Part shown: in pieces, positions 61,000 through 62,865 of the stretch
Position numbering within the stretch: the first letter of the stretch is position 1
How the letters are laid out: each line of letters starts with the position of its first letter
Source of the DNA: Christensenella sp. UBA5893
GTDB lineage: Bacteria > Bacillota > Clostridia > Christensenellales > UBA1242
Length of the DNA: 62,865 nucleotides
NCBI GenBank assembly: GCA_002431905.1
Contig: DJER01000033.1
Span: forward strand, 104,356 to 167,220
Direction of reading: 5' to 3'
Program-made: the position numbers and the translations under genes
Notes under the pieces: model-generated
Seen by the model: only the letters and a program-made list of their open reading frames with translations
What the model was told of the DNA's origin: nothing
Database searches by the model: none

Positions 61000-61029
61000 G
61001 AATATTTTTATTTTAATTAGGAAAACATA
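61000..61029 (+). promoter_or_regulatory. Sigma-F-type promoter of sigG
   Basis: -35 GAATA (61000-61004), 15-base spacer, -10 GGAAAACATA (61020-61029), which fits the sigma-F pattern (GYATA, N15, GGNNANAHTR) at nearly all positions. sigG is transcribed by sigma-F in B. subtilis. Confidence 0.65.
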
Positions 61030-61048
61030 TTTTCACAAAGGAGAATTT

Positions 61049-61822
61049 ATGCCAAATAGAGTGGAAATATGTGGAGTTAATACATCACTTCTTCCAAAAC
61101 TAAAAAACGATGAACTAATGGAACTGATGAAAAAAGTTAAGCAAGGTGATGAACTGGCAAGAGAGCAATTTGTTGTTGCAAATCTAAGACTTGTGTTAAG
61201 TGTTGTTCAAAGATTTTCTGGCAAAAAAGAAAAAAGTGATGATATGTTTCAAGTTGGGTGTGTTGGACTTATGAAAGCAATTGACAATTTTGATGTTTCA
61301 CTTAATGTAAGATTTTCAACATATGCTGTTCCAATGATAATTGGCGAAATAAGAAGGTTCTTAAGAGATAATAACTCAATTCGTGTTTCAAGAAGTTTGC
61401 GAGATATTGCTTATAAGTCATTGCAGGCAAGAGAACATCTTTCAAAATATTTGGATAGAGAACCAACTAATGAAGAAATTGCAAAAGAAATAGGTATGGA
61501 TGTTAAAGATGTAAATTTTGCACTTGATGCAATCTCTGATACAATATCACTAAATGAACCGGTATATAGTGACGGGAATGAAGCAATAAGAATTATGGAT
61601 CAAGTTGCTGACACAAAAAACAGTGACGAAGCATTAACTGAACAAATTGCATTAAAAGATGCAATAAAGAAATTAAATCCAAAGGAAAAACAAATTTTGC
61701 TTATGCGTTATTACATCGGCAAAACACAAATGGAAGTTAGCGAAGAAATTGGAATAAGCCAAGCCCAAGTTTCAAGGCTAGAAAAGAATGCAATAAAAGC
61801 AATGAAACGTAATCTTAATTAA
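61049..61822 (+). CDS. sigG: RNA polymerase sigma-G factor (forespore)
   Basis: A 257-residue late forespore sigma factor. The N-terminal NRVEICGVNTSLLPKLKNDE is the sigma-G-specific segment bound by anti-sigma factors. Region 2 (ANLRLVLSVVQRFSGKKEKS, DDMFQVGCVGLMKAIDNFD, VRFSTYAVPMIIGEIRRFLR), region 3 (RSLRDIAYKSLQAREHLSKY) and region 4 (LNPKEKQILLMRYYIGKTQM, EVSEEIGISQAQVSRLEKNA) are complete. Start chosen at 61049 for the AAAGGAG SD; the TTG-started longer frame from 60998 would begin in the promoter. Follows spoIIGA-sigE as in Bacillus. Confidence 0.96.
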   Translation: MPNRVEICGVNTSLLPKLKNDELMELMKKVKQGDELAREQFVVANLRLVLSVVQRFSGKKEKSDDMFQVGCVGLMKAIDNFDVSLNVRFSTYAVPMIIGEIRRFLRDNNSIRVSRSLRDIAYKSLQAREHLSKYLDREPTNEEIAKEIGMDVKDVNFALDAISDTISLNEPVYSDGNEAIRIMDQVADTKNSDEALTEQIALKDAIKKLNPKEKQILLMRYYIGKTQMEVSEEIGISQAQVSRLEKNAIKAMKRNLN

Positions 61823-61842
61823 CCTTTGCTAGTGAGCAAAGG
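61823..61842 (+). other. Hairpin after sigG
   Basis: Perfect 8-bp stem CCTTTGCT/AGCAAAGG with loop AGTG, directly after the stop. There is no immediate T-run, so it may stabilise the mRNA end rather than terminate. Confidence 0.6.
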
Positions 61843-61870
61843 TACATAAAAATTTGTTTTTGTAATTTGT

Positions 61871-61899
61871 TTGACATAAGCACCAATTTCGCATATAAT
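61871..61899 (+). promoter_or_regulatory. Consensus sigma-A promoter of ruvX
   Basis: -35 TTGACA (61871-61876), 17-base spacer, -10 TATAAT (61894-61899); SD AAGG before ATG 61917. Confidence 0.85.
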
Positions 61900-61916
61900 A
61901 AAAGCAAGGTAAAGTT

Positions 61917-62345
61917 ATGCAGTATCACAAAATTATGTGCCTTGATTATGGCGATGCAAGAATTGGAATTGCATTCACAGATTTTTTGCAAATCACTTGC
62001 AATCCTTATCAAACCTATGTTTCTCAAGGTAGAGATAAAGATTTAAAGTATCTAACAGATTTGGCACATTTAAACAGTGTAAACCTTATCGTTATTGGAA
62101 TGCCTTATTCTTTGGAAGGGCAGGAAAATGACAGAACAAAAGTAACACAAGAATTTGGAACAATGCTGTCAAATTTTGCTGGCATAAAAGTTGTATATGA
62201 AGACGAAAGGTTATCTTCGTATGAAGCAGAAGAAATTTTGCGTCAAAAGAAAGTTAGCCCAAAGGATAGAAAAATGCAACTTGATATGCTATCGGCGGCA
62301 ATAATTTTGCAAGCCTACTTAAACAATAATCAAAAAGGAGAATAG
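61917..62345 (+). CDS. ruvX: Holliday junction resolvase-like protein RuvX/YqgF
   Basis: A 142-residue RNase H-fold protein. CLDYGDARIGIAFTD (family DxGxxRIGxAxSD), VIGMPYSLEGQENDRTKVTQ and VYEDERLSSYEAEEILRQ, with a C-terminal MQLDMLSAAIILQAYL, are the YqgF motifs. Members act in 16S pre-rRNA 5'-end processing and have been proposed as Holliday junction resolvases. SD is AAGG. It is one base from the DUF1292 gene, the conserved yrrK-yrzB pair of Bacillota. Confidence 0.93.
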   Translation: MQYHKIMCLDYGDARIGIAFTDFLQITCNPYQTYVSQGRDKDLKYLTDLAHLNSVNLIVIGMPYSLEGQENDRTKVTQEFGTMLSNFAGIKVVYEDERLSSYEAEEILRQKKVSPKDRKMQLDMLSAAIILQAYLNNNQKGE

Positions 62346-62346
62346 T

Positions 62347-62697
62347 ATGGAAGAAAAGAAACAAGAAGAAAAAGAAGCAGTTGATATTGTAGACATTTTA
62401 TTGGATGAGGATAATGAAGACCCTATAACACTTTATGATGAAAACGACAAGGCTGTAAAATTTGACCAAGTTGCAGTTATTCCACTTAATAATAACTTGT
62501 ATGCAATTCTAAAGCCAATTGATGAAATGGAAGGTGTTGCTGATGATGAAGCAATCGTTTTTGCAGTAAAACAAGACAAAGATGGAGAATCAATGCTTGA
62601 AATTGAAACTGATGAACCAACAGCAATCAAAGTTTTTGATGAATATTACAACCTTCTTGACAAAGCAGAAAAAGAAAAGAAAGAAAAGAAAGATTAG
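62347..62697 (+). CDS. DUF1292 family protein (YrzB-like)
   Basis: A 116-residue acidic protein. DEDNEDPITLYDENDKAVKF, QVAVIPLNNNLYAILKPIDE and EAIVFAVKQDKDGESMLEIE, with VFDEYYNLLDKAE, follow the DUF1292 family, small beta-rich proteins of unknown role found next to ruvX and alaS in Bacillota. The N- and C-termini are charged (poly-E/K). SD is AAAGGAG. Confidence 0.9.
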   Translation: MEEKKQEEKEAVDIVDILLDEDNEDPITLYDENDKAVKFDQVAVIPLNNNLYAILKPIDEMEGVADDEAIVFAVKQDKDGESMLEIETDEPTAIKVFDEYYNLLDKAEKEKKEKKD

Positions 62698-62704
62698 TAT
62701 TTGT

Positions 62705-62738
62705 GCCACTGAAAATTTTCCAGTGGCTCTTTCTTTAT
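62705..62738 (+). terminator. Terminator after the DUF1292 gene
   Basis: Stem GCCACTG/CAGTGGC with a 9-base loop and a T-rich tail. Confidence 0.8.
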
Positions 62739-62776
62739 CTATGTCAAAAATTTCTTGAAAAATTTGTAAAAAGTTG

Positions 62777-62805
62777 TTGACATATAAAAAGCGATTTGAT
62801 ATATT
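62777..62805 (+). promoter_or_regulatory. Promoter of the tRNA gene at the window edge
   Basis: -35 TTGACA (62777-62782), 17-base spacer, -10 TATATT (62800-62805), 25 bases before the tRNA 5' end. Confidence 0.75.
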
Positions 62806-62830
62806 ATAAGAGCATTAGCAAAAAGGTTGT

Positions 62831-62865
62831 GGGAGTTTAGCTCAGTTGGCTAGAGCATCTGCCTT
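62831..62865 (+). tRNA. tRNA, 5' part only (anticodon starts with T; probably Val-TAC)
   Basis: GGGAGTT acceptor strand, D arm GCTC/GAGC, anticodon stem TCTGC, then C32, T33 and the first anticodon base T34 before the window ends. The sequence up to here matches Bacillota tRNA-Val (TAC), but the rest of the anticodon is outside the window. Confidence 0.75.

Overview
The window is AT-rich (roughly 30% G+C by eye) and carries spoIVA, spoIIGA, sigE, sigG and spoIVFB beside a division and cell-wall cluster whose MurE has the meso-diaminopimelate motif. This points to an endospore-forming, diderm-type-peptidoglycan Bacillota (Clostridia-like) bacterium, probably uncultured. Nearly all genes have good Shine-Dalgarno (SD) sites, many overlap as ATGA or TAATG, and sigma-A promoters with 17-bp spacers are easy to read. 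I had no search tools: family names rest on motifs, length and gene order.

Region by region. (1) 1-8297: the right part of a prophage morphogenesis module (portal, scaffold, major capsid protein, head-tail connectors, coiled-coil virion protein, two holin-like proteins). It ends at a strong terminator with no lysin, tail-tape or integrase gene visible. (2) 8298-8520: three copies of a 44-45 bp dispersed repeat; further copies lie at 9.2, 12.4 and 45.2 kb. (3) 8.6-24.8 kb: housekeeping genes (XTP/dITP pyrophosphatase-like, RNase J with a long N-terminal extension, O-methyltransferase, PAP2 phosphatase), two tandem GLUG-repeat surface proteins, the tsaE-tsaB-rimI group, an alpha/beta hydrolase, a membrane-fused MurF-like ligase, ddl and spoIVA. 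(4) 25-32.5 kb: AraC regulator, two tRNA genes (Gly, Arg), RNHCP protein, a 1091-residue surface protein, two half-size TauE/SafE permeases, a 2[4Fe-4S] ferredoxin and a Ppx/GppA-like protein. (5) 32.6-36.7 kb: mreB-minD-minE-(57-aa membrane protein)-spoIVFB, a reduced version of the Bacillus mreBCD-minCD-spoIVFAB locus, followed by a Pycsar-effector-like membrane protein. (6) 38.9-45.1 kb: plsX-rnc-smc-ftsY, overlapping end to end. (7) 46.4-59 kb: murE-mraY-murD-ftsW, then a 3-kb accessory insertion, then murA-ftsQ-ftsA-ftsZ. (8) 59.4-62.9 kb: spoIIGA-sigE, sigG behind a sigma-F-type promoter, ruvX-DUF1292, and the start of a tRNA gene.

How it works together: the cell-wall genes make the lipid-linked precursor and divide the cell. 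The sporulation genes form a cascade: SpoIIGA activates sigma-E, sigma-E probably drives spoIVA, and sigma-F probably drives sigG. The most interesting accessory locus is the ftsW-murA insertion: an XRE repressor divergent from a PD-(D/E)XK nuclease, a zinc-ribbon membrane protein and a 33-aa membrane peptide. It is controlled by two identical palindromes placed inside the two divergent promoters, and the nuclease mRNA appears leaderless. Together these look like a small, tightly repressed, defence- or toxin-like module.
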